Assembly: GCF_028622875.1 (NCBI RefSeq)
Contig: NZ_CP117709.1
Location: forward strand, 4,281,001 to 4,345,000
Source: Streptomyces sp. MMBL 11-1
Lineage (GTDB): Bacteria; Actinomycetota; Actinomycetes; Streptomycetales; Streptomycetaceae
Direction of reading: 5' to 3'
DNA length: 64,000 nucleotides
Below, piece by piece: positions 45,884 to 53,807 of the stretch (positions are counted from its first letter, which is position 1; each line of letters opens with the position of its first letter). The position numbers and the translations under genes are program-made. The notes under the pieces were generated by a model, which was not told the DNA's origin, did not search any database, and worked only from the letters and a program-made list of their open reading frames with translations.

Positions 45884-46233
45884 GCCCCCATCCAACCCGA
45901 TGCCGCGGCAGGCCCGTGACGGGATTCGGACGACGTGAAGCCGAGGTAAAGCAGACGTGTGGTCGCCGTAGTGCGCCTGGATTCCCACGCGGCCCGCACG
46001 TACGGACCGAAAGGAAAGCGAAGTCGTCCTTCCGGGCGCCCGTGCCATCGCCGGTGGACGCGTTCACCGGGGAAATCGAGAGCGGCTTCTTTCGCGCGGG
46101 ACGGAAAACGAGAACGAGCAATTCCGGCATGGCCGGCCCAGGTGGACGGGCGGTCGGCCGGACCGGGACCGAGCGCTGGCGAGCGCCGGATATCCACTCG
46201 CGCCCTCCCCGGGCCAGTGGGTAGCTTCCGGAC
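45884..46233. other. 350-bp divergent intergenic region
   Basis: Lies between the S9 peptidase and methyltransferase genes. I see no ORF, strong hairpin or repeat in it; promoters are presumed. Confidence 0.5.
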
Positions 46234-47073
46234 ATGTACTCTCCGACTCCGGACGACTGGCGCGACACGAACCGCGCGCGCTGGGACGAACGCGTGCCGA
46301 TCCACGTGGCGAGCGACTACTACGAGCTGGACGCGTTCCTGGCGGGCAAGGACGTGCTGCGCGCCTTCGAGCTGGCCGAGGTCGGCGACGTGACGGGGAA
46401 GACCCTGCTGCACCTCCAGTGCCATTTCGGCCTGGACACCCTCTCCTGGGCGCGGCGCGGCGCCGCGCGGGTGGTGGGCCTCGACTTCTCCGAGCCCGCC
46501 GTCGAGACCGCCCGGGGCCTGGCCAGGTCGCTGGAACTGGGCCCGGACCGGGCGTCGTTCGTCGTGGCCGACGTGTACGACGCACCGGCCGCCGTCCCCG
46601 ACTCCGCGTACGACATCGTCTACACGGGCATCGGCGCGCTGGGCTGGCTGCCCGACCTCGACCGCTGGGCCGAGACGGCGGCTTCGCTGGTCGCGCCCGG
46701 CGGATTCCTCTACCTCGCGGAGTTCCATCCGCTGACCGACTCGATGGACGAGACCGGATCGGTCGTCACCGACGACTACTTCAGCCGCGACGCCTGGGTG
46801 GACGAGACGCCGGGCACGTACGCCGACCTCGACGCGCCGACCGTGCACAACCGCAGCGTCGAGTGGCAGCACCCGGTGGGCCGGGTGGTCACGGCGCTCG
46901 CCGCGGCCGGCCTGCGGATCGAACTCCTCCATGAGCACGATTCCTCGCTCGTCCAGCGGTTCGGCACGCTGGAGCGCCACGCGGACGGCCACTACCGCTT
47001 TCCGGCGGACCGTCCGAGAATCCCGCTGATGTACTCGATCAAGGCGTCGCGCCCCGCGCGGTATCAGGGATAG
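46234..47073 (+). CDS. Class I SAM-dependent methyltransferase
   Basis: 279 residues. Motif I reads LLHLQCHFGLDTLSWARRGAARVVGLDFSEPAV, followed by FVVADVYDAPAAVPDSAYDIVYTGIGALGWLPDLDRWAETAASLVAPGGFLYLAEFHP. The C-terminal cap has a VEWQHPVGRVVTALAAAGLRIELLHEHD segment. This form is common in streptomycetes, with no known substrate. Confidence 0.92.
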   Translation: MYSPTPDDWRDTNRARWDERVPIHVASDYYELDAFLAGKDVLRAFELAEVGDVTGKTLLHLQCHFGLDTLSWARRGAARVVGLDFSEPAVETARGLARSLELGPDRASFVVADVYDAPAAVPDSAYDIVYTGIGALGWLPDLDRWAETAASLVAPGGFLYLAEFHPLTDSMDETGSVVTDDYFSRDAWVDETPGTYADLDAPTVHNRSVEWQHPVGRVVTALAAAGLRIELLHEHDSSLVQRFGTLERHADGHYRFPADRPRIPLMYSIKASRPARYQG

Positions 47074-47141
47074 CCGCGGGCGGCGTCGGTCCTCGGGGCT
47101 TCTCCGGCCGATTGTCAGTGGCGGGGTACAGACTCTTTTCC

Positions 47142-47666
47142 ATGACCGACATGACAGGCGGAACGGCGGGCGGAGCCATGCCCGGGACGGCTTCCGGCAG
47201 CACGGGCGGGGCGGCTTCCAGCACCGCGCCCGGGGCGGCTTCCGGCAGCACGCGCGGGACGACGACGGCCGCCCTGCGCGGGACGGTCGAGGCGTACTGG
47301 TCGGCGGCCGAGGCACGCGACTGGGGCGCGTTCGGGGCGACCCTCGCCGACGACGTGGTGTACGACCTGCCGCAGACACGGGAGCGGATCCTCGGCAAGG
47401 AGCGGTATCTCCGGTTCAACCAGGAGTATCCGGGCGACTGGCACGTCCGGGTCGAGCGGATCGTCGCCGACGCGGAGGGCCGGCAGGCCGCCGCCCGGAC
47501 CGGGTTCACGGTGACGGGGAATCAGCCGGGGGAAGCGCCGGAGGAGATGGACGCCATCCACTTCTTCACGTTCGACGAGAAGGGGCTGATCACAGGGGTG
47601 ACGGACTTCTGGCCCGAGTCGTACGAGCCTCCGGCCGGCCGCGAGCACCTGGTCGAGCGCTACTGA
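47142..47666 (+). CDS. SnoaL/NTF2-like protein
   Basis: 174 residues from ATG 47142 (no clear ribosome site; TTG 47112 is possible). A Thr/Gly/Ser-rich head of ~40 residues is encoded by imperfect ~30-bp repeats (47187-47275). Then a single NTF2-like cone: LRGTVEAYWSAAEARDWGAFGATLADDVVYDLPQTRERILGKERYLRFNQEYPGDWHVRVERIVAD ... IHFFTFDEKGLITGVTDFWPESY. Such domains bind or isomerise small molecules; its ligand is unknown. Confidence 0.88.
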   Translation: MTDMTGGTAGGAMPGTASGSTGGAASSTAPGAASGSTRGTTTAALRGTVEAYWSAAEARDWGAFGATLADDVVYDLPQTRERILGKERYLRFNQEYPGDWHVRVERIVADAEGRQAAARTGFTVTGNQPGEAPEEMDAIHFFTFDEKGLITGVTDFWPESYEPPAGREHLVERY

Positions 47667-47729
47667 GCCGAGAACGGCGGCCCACCGGCCACCCGGTGAA
47701 CCGCCGCCCCGTACGAAGAACTGAACCGC

Positions 47730-47785
47730 CGCGCTGCACAGAGGCGCTACACCGCCGCGCTACACCGCCGGGCTACACCGCCGAG
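47730..47785. repeat. 12-bp tandem repeat between convergent genes
   Basis: GCGCTACACCGCC-type units repeat about four times and run into the 3' end of the SGNH gene. Confidence 0.7.
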
Positions 47786-48579
47786 CGGAAGGCGGGGAGA
47801 TAGCCGCCCGACTGCCCCGCGGCCTTGGGGTGGTACGAGTTGTGGATCGGCACCGTGACGCTGTGGAGCCAGGCGTCCCCGGAGCACAGCTCGTGCCCGG
47901 TGAATTCGTCCACCACGCCGGAGAAGGTGAACCCGGCGTCGGCGGACCGCTTGGCGAGGACGTCGTTCAGTACGTCCGACGCGTTGTTGATCGCGGCCCG
48001 TTCCTTCTCGGTGAGCCCGGCGAAGCAACTGCCGGAGAGCCGGTAGAAGCGCGGGTAGCCGAGGACCACGACCTGGGCCTGCGGGGCGCGGGCCCGGATG
48101 CCGTCGTAGAGCGCATCGAGGCGGCCGGGCAGGGAGTTGTTCATCTGCGCGATGGCGTTGTTCACGCTGTTGACGCAGGTGGCCTCGCTCGACAGCACGC
48201 AGTCCTGCATGACGGCGGCGAACCCGACGTCATTGCCTCCGGCGGTGACGCTGACCAGGGAGGTGGACCGGTTGAGCACGCCCAGCTGGCTGCTCGCCAC
48301 GGACGAGGTGGTCGCCCCCGAACAGGCGACGAAGTCGAACGAGGCGGGGGAGTTCGCCGCCTGCCACAGATACGGGTAGGCGTTGGCGCTGCGCCGGCAG
48401 TCGCCGCTGTCGGAGAGGTAGTTGCCGGCGCCGACACCCGAGGAGTAGGAGTCGCCGAGCGCGACATAGCCGCCCGCGGCGGCCGAGTCGGTCGCGGAAG
48501 CCGGTCCCGCGACGCCGAGAGCGGCCACGGCGGCGAGCGCCAGCGTGATGACCGATGCGCGAATTCTGCGTACTGACAT
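47773..48579 (-). CDS. Secreted SGNH/GDSL lipase-esterase
   Basis: 268 residues, ATG 48579 behind GAAGGG. Signal peptide: RRIRASVITLALAAVAALGVAGPASA. Block I VALGDSYSSGVGAG carries the nucleophile Ser; block III VTAGGNDVGF the Asn; the C-terminal HNSYHPKAAGQ the catalytic Asp/His pair region. Cys pairs (SGDCRRSANAYPY; FVACSGA; QDCVLSSEATCVN; ELCSGD) match the disulfides of Streptomyces extracellular lipases. It hydrolyses lipid esters outside the cell. Confidence 0.95.
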   Translation of the reverse strand: MSVRRIRASVITLALAAVAALGVAGPASATDSAAAGGYVALGDSYSSGVGAGNYLSDSGDCRRSANAYPYLWQAANSPASFDFVACSGATTSSVASSQLGVLNRSTSLVSVTAGGNDVGFAAVMQDCVLSSEATCVNSVNNAIAQMNNSLPGRLDALYDGIRARAPQAQVVVLGYPRFYRLSGSCFAGLTEKERAAINNASDVLNDVLAKRSADAGFTFSGVVDEFTGHELCSGDAWLHSVTVPIHNSYHPKAAGQSGGYLPAFRSAV

Positions 48580-49017
48580 GGCTGCCAGCCCTTCGAAGTG
48601 TGGGGGGATGAGGGGGAGGACGAGCTGTGGGGGACGGGTGGGGGGTTGGGGGAGCGATGCAGTTTCTAGCAGCTCGCGGTACCCGCCGGTAATGCCCGCG
48701 CGAGAAGTCGTCTGATATGCCCGGATGATCGTTCGGTGGCCCATGCTCCGCGCGTAGATAAACCCTCAACTCGCGGCAGGAAGCGGCAAGTTCAGGCTAT
48801 TTCAGGCGCCCCGGCGAGGTCGGGAGTGCGGGAACGCGCGGTGCGGGAGGAGCCTTGCCCGGCCCGTCCGCGTCGCGCGGTTTCATCCGTACGGGGCAAC
48901 CGGTGCTCGGCTCCCGTCGACGGCTCACCACACGGGCCGGATCAGGGGCCGTACGGGCCCCGCTCGGAGATACTGGTGGCCCACCAGATGTGAAGCGTTG
49001 GAGCAGGGGGCGTAAAC
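48580..49017. other. 438-bp region before the response regulator; palindrome at its end
   Basis: No gene was found. CTGGTGG (48973-48979) and CCACCAG (48981-48987) form a tight 7-bp inverted repeat 30 bases before the response-regulator start, a plausible operator. Confidence 0.5.
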
Positions 49018-49668
49018 GTGCTGGAAGGAAGAGCCGAAGAAGGCGTGACCCGAGCAGGCGCGCGGATACGCGTGCTTCTGGCCGAGGACGTTCCTTTGAT
49101 CCGTCAGGCGCTGACCGCGTTGTTGTCCCAGGAACCCGACATCGACATCGTGGAAGCGGTCGACAACGGCGACCTCATCGTTCCCGTCGCTCTGCGCACG
49201 CTGCCGGATGTGGCGGTTCTCGACATCGACCTCCCCGGTACGGACGGGATCACCGCCGCGCAGGACCTGCGGCGCGACTTACCGTCCTGCCGGACCCTCC
49301 TGCTGACCAGCGTGGCGCGGCCGGAACACCTGCGCCGCGCGTTGGCGGCGAAGGTCTTCGGGATCATCCGCAAGGACGCGCCGACCTCGCGGCTCGCCGA
49401 GGACATCCGACAGGTGGCGCAGGGGCGTCGCGTGCTGGACCCCGAGCTGGCGATCGCGTCGGCCTCGGTGATGGACAACCCGCTGACGCCGCGTGAGGTG
49501 GCGGTGCTGCGGCTGACGGCGCGGGGGGAGTCGACGCGGGACGTGGCCGCGCAGCTCTACATCTCGGTCGGGACGGTGCGCAATCATCTGGCGTCCGTCG
49601 TGGCCAAGACGCAGGCGCGCAGCCGGGTCGACGCGGTCAGGATCGCGACCGAGGCAGGGTGGCTCTGA
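49018..49668 (+). CDS. NarL/LuxR-type response regulator (RamR-like)
   Basis: 216 residues, GTG start; GTG 49045 is an alternative. Receiver domain: IRVLLAEDVPLIRQALTALL with the acidic pair, VAVLDIDLPGTDG with the phospho-acceptor Asp, LLLTS and IIRKDAP with the Lys. HTH: LTPREVAVLRLTARGESTRDVAAQLYISVGTVRNHLASVVAKTQARSR. It lies at the end of a RamCSAB-like operon, convergent with it (32-base overlap with the exporter gene), matching the place of RamR. The histidine kinase at 59330 is its likely partner. Confidence 0.93.
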   Translation: MLEGRAEEGVTRAGARIRVLLAEDVPLIRQALTALLSQEPDIDIVEAVDNGDLIVPVALRTLPDVAVLDIDLPGTDGITAAQDLRRDLPSCRTLLLTSVARPEHLRRALAAKVFGIIRKDAPTSRLAEDIRQVAQGRRVLDPELAIASASVMDNPLTPREVAVLRLTARGESTRDVAAQLYISVGTVRNHLASVVAKTQARSRVDAVRIATEAGWL

Positions 49669-51511
49669 CCCTGTCATCGCTCCAGTGGCCCACCAGGTCG
49701 CGGTAGAGGTGCGACTGTTCCAGGACTTCGTCATGTGTGCCGATGACCACCCGGCTGCCGTCCATGAGAAGGATCCGCTGCGCGCGGAGTGCGGAGCTGA
49801 TGCGGTGGGCGACCACGACGAGTGACCCGGGGCGCCGGGCGAACGCCTCTTCCGCACGCGCCTCGGAGGCGGGATCGAGGTGACAGGTCGCCTCGTCCAA
49901 CAGGACCAGGGGGGCCGGCGCGAGATAGGCGCGGGCGAGCGCGATCTGCTGTCGCTCGCCCGCCGAGAGGGCGACGGGATCGATGTCGGCGCCGAGTCCG
50001 CCGAGAGCGGCGACCAGCGGTCCCGCGCCCACCGCGTCGGCGGCGGCGGTCACGTCCTGCTCGGAGGCGTCGGGGCGCAGGTAGCGCAGGTTCTCCCTGA
50101 GCGTGCCCGAGAACACGTACGCCTCCTGCGGTACGAGGACGCGCCGTGCGGACAGGTCGGCCGGGGCGAGGGAGGCGGGGGGCGTGCCGCCGAGCCCGAC
50201 CCGGCCGCTGCCGGGTTCCAGGACCCCGCTGATCAGGCCGGACAGAGTGGACTTGCCGATTCCGCTCGGGCCGACCACCACGAGGTGCCCCCCTTCCTCC
50301 AGTACGAGGTCGAGGTCACGGAAGACGGGATCCGCGTGCGGGCCGTAGCCGAAGGTGACGGCGGTGAGCTCGATGTCGTACGCGACGCCGTACGGGAAGG
50401 CGCGCGTGGGGGAGACAGGGGAGACGAGGGAGGCGGGGGAGGCCGGGGGGACGGGGGAGGCCTTATGCGGTGGCCGCCGCCCGTCGGCGGTCGCGCGGAG
50501 CTCCTGCCCGGTGGGCGCGGCCGGCCGTGGCGACGCCTCGTGGATCCGGCGCAGGGCCACCGCCAGACGCAGGCCGCTGCCGCCCAGCCCCTGGATGAGC
50601 GAGCGGACCGCGGGTTGCAGCCCGCCGGTCACGTAGGTCGCCGCGCCCAGGATCGCGCCGGTGGTCAGCCCGTCCGCGCGGAGACCGGGCGCCGCCGCCA
50701 GGAGCAGGATCAGGGGGAGCCAGCCCGCGACGGCCAGGCACAGCACCCGTACCGGCATCAGGGCGGCGAGGCGCCGGGCGGCGGACTCCTGGGCGCCGAG
50801 GCGGTCCATCAGTTCCGCCCGTACTCCGTCCTCGGCGCCGCAGGCCACGATGTCCCGGCCGGCCGCGTGCGCGGCGCCCGCCGCCTCCGCGATGTGTTCG
50901 TCCGCGACGATGACATCCCGCTGGGCCGAGGCCATCCGGCGCAGCAGCACCAGGAAGAGACCGAGCCCGGCGAGGAACGGCGGCACGACGAAGAGCAGGG
51001 CGGGCGGAGCGAGGAACACCAGGCCGAACAGGGCTCCGCCCACCGTCAGGAGGAACCCGCGGACGACCATGAGGACGCCCGCGTACGCCTCGCGCACCAT
51101 TTCGACCTGGAGGGTGAGGCGGGAGACGCCCGACGCGTCGACGGGCCGGCCCGACACCGCCTGGTCCAGGGAGCTTTCGGTGACCTGGCGCACCAGGTCG
51201 TCCCGGAACGGTTCGACCACGTCGGCGAGGAGCGGGTACGCCTGCCGGGTTCCCCACGCGCCGACGAAGATGCCGACCCCCATCAGCGCGAGCCAGGCGA
51301 GACCGGTCAGCGGGGCTTCCGCGGCGAAGCCCTGGTCGACCGCCCGGGCCACGAGGTGACCGGCGAGCAGGGCCGGAGCGGCTTCCACCAAGGACCACAG
51401 GACCAGTCCGACCAGGAGCCCCGGGCGGGCCGTGAGGGGGGCCACGAGGAGCGGGAGCAGCGCCTCACGCCGGGTCCGGTTCCTCGCATCCCCCCGCGGC
51501 TCCCGTCTCAC
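49637..51511 (-). CDS. ABC exporter half-transporter (RamB-like)
   Basis: 624 residues. GTG 51511 overlaps the previous stop by 4 bases (GTGA). The N-terminal ~320 residues hold six membrane helices (LLVGLVLWSLVEAAPALLAGHLVARAV; LAWLALMGVGIFVGAWGT; GFLLTVGGALFGLVFLAPPALLFVVPPFL). The ATPase domain has Walker A GPSGIGKST, signature LSAGERQQIALARAY, Walker B LVLLDEATCHLD with the catalytic Glu, and H-loop VVVAHR. It pairs with the upstream half-transporter to export the lanthipeptide. Confidence 0.93.
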   Translation of the reverse strand: MRREPRGDARNRTRREALLPLLVAPLTARPGLLVGLVLWSLVEAAPALLAGHLVARAVDQGFAAEAPLTGLAWLALMGVGIFVGAWGTRQAYPLLADVVEPFRDDLVRQVTESSLDQAVSGRPVDASGVSRLTLQVEMVREAYAGVLMVVRGFLLTVGGALFGLVFLAPPALLFVVPPFLAGLGLFLVLLRRMASAQRDVIVADEHIAEAAGAAHAAGRDIVACGAEDGVRAELMDRLGAQESAARRLAALMPVRVLCLAVAGWLPLILLLAAAPGLRADGLTTGAILGAATYVTGGLQPAVRSLIQGLGGSGLRLAVALRRIHEASPRPAAPTGQELRATADGRRPPHKASPVPPASPASLVSPVSPTRAFPYGVAYDIELTAVTFGYGPHADPVFRDLDLVLEEGGHLVVVGPSGIGKSTLSGLISGVLEPGSGRVGLGGTPPASLAPADLSARRVLVPQEAYVFSGTLRENLRYLRPDASEQDVTAAADAVGAGPLVAALGGLGADIDPVALSAGERQQIALARAYLAPAPLVLLDEATCHLDPASEARAEEAFARRPGSLVVVAHRISSALRAQRILLMDGSRVVIGTHDEVLEQSHLYRDLVGHWSDDRVRATLPRSRS

Positions 51512-53268
51512 GTGGGCACTTCCTCGGCCGCGGTGGCGCACCCGAAGACCTGCCGGTAGTCCGGTTCCGTGCGCCAGAGTTCGCGATGCGGCCCGGTCCG
51601 GCGGACCCGGCCGCCGTCGAGCCACGCGACGGTGTCCGCGCGGGCCGCGGTCGCCGCGCGGTGAGCGACGACGATCCGGGTCCGGTCCCGCAGGGTTTCG
51701 GTGATCACTGTGCCGACGCGGTGCTCGGTGACCGTGTCCAGGCTGGATGTGGCGTCGTCGAGGACGAGCAGCCGCCCGGAGTGCGCGAACGCCCGGGCGA
51801 GGCCGATGCGTTGCGTCTCGCCTCCCGAGAGGGCGGCTTCCGCGAGAGGGGTCGCGTAGGCGTCCGGGAGCCGACGGACGAAGCCGTCCACGTCGGCGGC
51901 GCGTGCCGCGAGTATCGTCCCGGCGGCCGGCACGGCCCGGGCCGGCCGGCCGGTTCCCCGCGCGATCGCATCGCCCAGCGTCTCCCCGAAGAGGGCCGGC
52001 CGCTCGAAGGCATGGCCGACGGCGGCCCGCAGGTCGTGGCGGGTGAGCCGGTCCAGCGGTACGCCGTCGAGCAGGACCGTCCCGGCCTCCGGGTCGGCCA
52101 GACGTCCGGCGACCGCGGCGAGCAGGGTCTTCCCGGATCCCGATCTGCCGACCAGCGCCATGCACGAGCCTCCCGGGACCGTCAGGTCGACCCCGTCCAG
52201 GACGCGCCGTCCCCCGGCGGTCATCTGGACGTCCCGCAGCTCCAAGTGGCCCGGCCCTGGCCGCAGTCGCAGGTCGCCGTACTCCATGGCGGGCTGTTCC
52301 AGCACCCCCCGGACCCGCTCCGCCCCTGCCCGGGCCCGGGCCAGCCTGCCCAGGAGCATCGTCGTCATGCCCAGGCCGCTCCCGATGGCCACGTACTGTG
52401 CGGCGGCCAGCATCTCGCCCACGGTGATGCGCCCGCCGGACAGGGCGAAGCCCGCCACGGACAGGACCGCGATCTCCAGGAGCGGGGTGATCACGGCGGA
52501 CCGCCCGGCCACCTGGGTCTGTGCCTGCCACGTCCCACGGCCCAGCCGGCCGAGTTCGGGCAGGACGCGCAGGACCCTGCGTACCTCCGCCCGCGCCGTG
52601 CCGGCGGCGGCGATGGTGCGGCGGCCCGCGAGGGCTTCCAGCAGAGCGGTCGCGAGGCGTCCCTGCGTCTCCAGGTACCGGGTGGACACGTCGGAGATGC
52701 GACGGGTGAACGTACGCAGGAGCCAGATGACGGCCGGAAAGCCGAGCAGGAAGGTGCCGGCGAGCCAGGGATCGATGAGCCAGAGGGCGACGACACTGCC
52801 GACGGCGGGCACGACCGACAGCGCCGCACGCACGAGCACGGCGGCGACGCCGCCCGCCTCTCCCGCCGCCCCCACCAGGCGGCTCACCATGTCACCCGTG
52901 GTGGTGCGAGGGCGTCCGGGGCCCGGCCATGTGAGCAGGGGCCCGAGCAGCGACCGCCGCAGCCGGGCCGTGCCACGGGCGGCGGCGATTCCGGCGGCCC
53001 TCTCGAACAACGCGTCGGCCAGGACCATGGAGGCGATGGCCACGGCGCAGCCGGCCACCCAGCCGCCCGTGCCGTTGTCGGAGAGCGCGGAGTCCAGGGC
53101 CTTGCCGAGGAGGGCCGGGAACAGGATCTGTGCGGCGGTGGAGACAACGGCCGTGACGAGCAGGACCACGGTCCAGACGCCGCCGTCCCGGGCGGTCCGC
53201 AGCAGAACGCGGTCTGCCGCGCGGTCCGGTCCCCGGGATACGGTGGGCGTCGGATGACTCGCGGTCAA
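51508..53268 (-). CDS. ABC exporter half-transporter (RamA-like)
   Basis: 586 residues, TTG start behind GGGAGCAG. Six membrane helices (VWTVVLLVTAVVSTAAQILFPALLGKAL; WVAGCAVAIASMVLADALF; LSVVPAVGSVVALWLIDPWLAGTFLLGFPAVIWLL) precede the ATPase: Walker A GRSGSGKT, signature LSGGETQRIGLARAF, Walker B LLVLDDATSSLD, H-loop IVVAHR. The Walker-B catalytic Glu is Asp here, so this nucleotide site may be weak and the pair asymmetric. It is the first exporter gene after the precursors. Confidence 0.93.
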   Translation of the reverse strand: MTASHPTPTVSRGPDRAADRVLLRTARDGGVWTVVLLVTAVVSTAAQILFPALLGKALDSALSDNGTGGWVAGCAVAIASMVLADALFERAAGIAAARGTARLRRSLLGPLLTWPGPGRPRTTTGDMVSRLVGAAGEAGGVAAVLVRAALSVVPAVGSVVALWLIDPWLAGTFLLGFPAVIWLLRTFTRRISDVSTRYLETQGRLATALLEALAGRRTIAAAGTARAEVRRVLRVLPELGRLGRGTWQAQTQVAGRSAVITPLLEIAVLSVAGFALSGGRITVGEMLAAAQYVAIGSGLGMTTMLLGRLARARAGAERVRGVLEQPAMEYGDLRLRPGPGHLELRDVQMTAGGRRVLDGVDLTVPGGSCMALVGRSGSGKTLLAAVAGRLADPEAGTVLLDGVPLDRLTRHDLRAAVGHAFERPALFGETLGDAIARGTGRPARAVPAAGTILAARAADVDGFVRRLPDAYATPLAEAALSGGETQRIGLARAFAHSGRLLVLDDATSSLDTVTEHRVGTVITETLRDRTRIVVAHRAATAARADTVAWLDGGRVRRTGPHRELWRTEPDYRQVFGCATAAEEVPT

Positions 53269-53422
53269 TGCTCTGCTCCCTGGCGGAGGACCGAGGTGTC
53301 GCTGGACGGAACACGGCCCGGCCGGCGGGTGATTGCGACACCCGCCGACCGGAACCGCTCACGGCCTGGAAGCCGTGCATGACGTTCTCAGCCCGCTGTG
53401 CACGGGCCCGACGCGTCCGGGT

Positions 53423-53536
53423 TTAGCAGAAGACCCAGCTGGCGTCGGAGCAGTGCTGGCTGCGACCGCTCCCGAGCAGCTCCTCCTCGGGAGACTCGAC
53501 GGGCAGTTCCATTTCCTGAAGGTCGAGCACGGACAT
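53423..53536 (-). CDS. Class III lanthipeptide precursor 2
   Basis: 37 codons, too short for routine gene calling, with GAAAGGAAG about 6 bases upstream. The leader begins MSVLDLQEMELP, which matches the LxDLQxMExP motif of RamS and other class III leaders. The core S-GR-S-QH-C-S-DA-S-WVF-C holds two consecutive S-x2-S-x(2-3)-C units, the pattern LanKC turns into labionin or lanthionine rings. It differs from precursor 1 by one residue (Val3 for Leu) and has an identical core. It lies between precursor 1 and the exporter genes. Confidence 0.92.
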   Translation of the reverse strand: MSVLDLQEMELPVESPEEELLGSGRSQHCSDASWVFC

Positions 53537-53603
53537 GATGCTTCCTTTCGTCGATGTTCATCGGATACGAGGCGGGCCGGCGAGCGGCCCGATGCGGCCG
53601 GGT

Positions 53604-53717
53604 TCAGCAGAAGACCCAGCTGGCGTCGGAGCAGTGCTGGCTCCGGCCGCTCCCGAGCAGCTCCTCCTCGGGAGACTCGACGGGCAGTTCCATTTCCTGC
53701 AGATCGAGCAGAGACAT
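53604..53717 (-). CDS. Class III lanthipeptide precursor 1
   Basis: 37 codons: leader MSLLDLQEMELPVESPEEELL and a C-terminal core SGRSQHCSDASWVFC. The ribosome site is AAAGGAGGTGAT at 53725-53735, almost the full complement of the 16S rRNA 3' end, implying very strong translation. Ser23-x2-Ser26-x2-Cys29 and Ser30-x2-Ser33-x3-Cys37 are the two ring units. It directly follows the LanKC gene, as ramS follows ramC. The product would be a ~15-residue bicyclic peptide; surfactant (SapB-like) or labyrinthopeptin-like activity is not decidable from sequence. Confidence 0.95.
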   Translation of the reverse strand: MSLLDLQEMELPVESPEEELLGSGRSQHCSDASWVFC

Positions 53718-53807
53718 CTTCCAATCACCTCCTTTCGGCGCGGATGCGCGTGCCCGCGTGGCGGGCGCCCTCCGTCGTCGGTGGGCAGGTCTGGGTGGCG
53801 CGGGGGA

